From Candidatus Pantoea soli (GTDB taxonomy: Bacteria > Pseudomonadota > Gammaproteobacteria > Enterobacterales > Enterobacteriaceae): a stretch of 64,000 nucleotides of DNA. The stretch covers positions 868,001-932,000 of the forward strand of contig NZ_CP032702.1 in assembly GCF_007833795.1 (NCBI RefSeq). The letters run 5' to 3'. The notes beneath the pieces were generated by a model, which saw only the letters and a list, made by a program, of their open reading frames with translations, did no database searches and was not told the DNA's origin. Numbering within the stretch: position 1 is the first letter of the stretch; the number at the start of each line of letters is the position of its first letter. The position numbers and the translations under genes were made by a program. Positions 59,510 to 64,000 of the stretch are shown piece after piece.

Positions 59510-59890
59510 AGCTGACCTCCGCAGAGACAACGATGCCCGTCACCCGTAATGGGAAACATTGGGAAATTCTGGTTAAGCATGCGGACTGTCCAGGACGGGC
59601 AGCGCCTCGCCAGTGACGACTGGTGATTTTTTAAACATAGTTGCGGTGTTGAATCTTGTCAGTAATGAATAGACATATTTTTTCACGTTTCCACGCGTCA
59701 GTGATGCGCTTATCTTGCGGCGATCGCGCTTACCGCACGTAAAGCCACCAGAAAAACCGCGCATTTCCCTATTTGCTGTGAGCAGAATCACGTTCGGCAG
59801 TGTAAAACTGCGTTTTTTCGCGCATGCCATGTTTTGCCGTCCGGCCCTGTTACGAGATTGTTAGACTGCCCGCTCTTTCCCTTTCCCGAT
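59510..59890. other. divergent intergenic region
   Basis: About 380 bases between the YmgB-like gene and the MdtG-like gene. One open minus-strand frame (59573-59830) has no family features or good ribosome site. The region should hold both promoters, but I could not assign a strong one. Confidence 0.4.

Positions 59891-64000
<4,110 letters not shown>

Noticed and set aside
59573..59830. An 85-codon minus-strand frame between the YmgB-like and MdtG-like genes
   Set aside because: Weak start context and no domain; it lies where the divergent promoters must be.

Overview
The window looks like a chromosome segment of an enterobacterium of the Erwiniaceae type (Pantoea/Erwinia-like). The backbone follows E. 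coli K-12 order over long stretches (yafV, fadE, gmhA, yafJ, yafK, dinB, then pepD, gpt, frsA, crl, phoE, proB, proA, thrW). Almost all core proteins match E. coli lengths. The sequence is GC-rich, with a purine-catabolism operon and several accessory insertions. Genus is an inference from gene content only.

Region 1 (1-8046): the tail of an hpx-type purine/urate operon (ureidoglycine transaminase, allantoate amidohydrolase, OHCU decarboxylase, HIU hydrolase), then katG, then a methionine-salvage remnant. The remnant is ybdL (MtnE-type transaminase) with yafV (omega-amidase), divergent from a gutted methylthioribose-kinase relic across a tandem MetJ operator.
Region 2 (8047-22100): housekeeping genes with classical control sites still visible: FadR upstream of fadE, LexA on dinB, and a Pho box on the phoE-position porin.
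Region 3 (22101-27102): an insertion between proA and thrW that looks like a domesticated prophage lysis module. It holds an S24 (CI-like) repressor with repeated operators, a structured leader resembling C4 antisense RNA, a small Arg-rich protein, a GH24 lysozyme, a holin-like protein, overlapping Rz/Rz1 spanins and a tailspike-like beta-helix depolymerase. There are no head, tail or integrase genes. This is the best candidate for an undescribed system, possibly a lysis-type (type 10-like) release cassette for the depolymerase.
Region 4 (27280-40642): thrW, an orphan sigma-28 flagellin, an RfaH/ops-controlled glycosyltransferase-flippase-glycosyltransferase operon, sdaC, an MCP, cheV, dbpA and a YmgB/AriR-like gene.
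Region 5 (40731-48683): a Tat-exported amidohydrolase with LysR regulator and CynX/NimT-type exporter, lldPRD with twin LldR operators, and osmC.
Region 6 (48684-64000): small proteins, including a 56-residue lipoprotein and a 21-residue membrane peptide; a cellobiose-type PTS with 6-phospho-beta-glucosidase and AscG-like repressor; a CPBP protease; a sigma-28 GGDEF/EAL protein; an I78 inhibitor lipoprotein; a second YmgB/AriR-like gene; an MdtG-like exporter; and the C-terminal nine-tenths of lacZ running off the right edge.

Two themes tie the accessory genes together. Motility and signalling genes (flagellin, MCP, CheV, GGDEF/EAL) all carry sigma-28-like promoters although they lie outside a flagellar cluster. 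Surface glycan genes (ops cassette, beta-helix depolymerase) sit on both sides of thrW.
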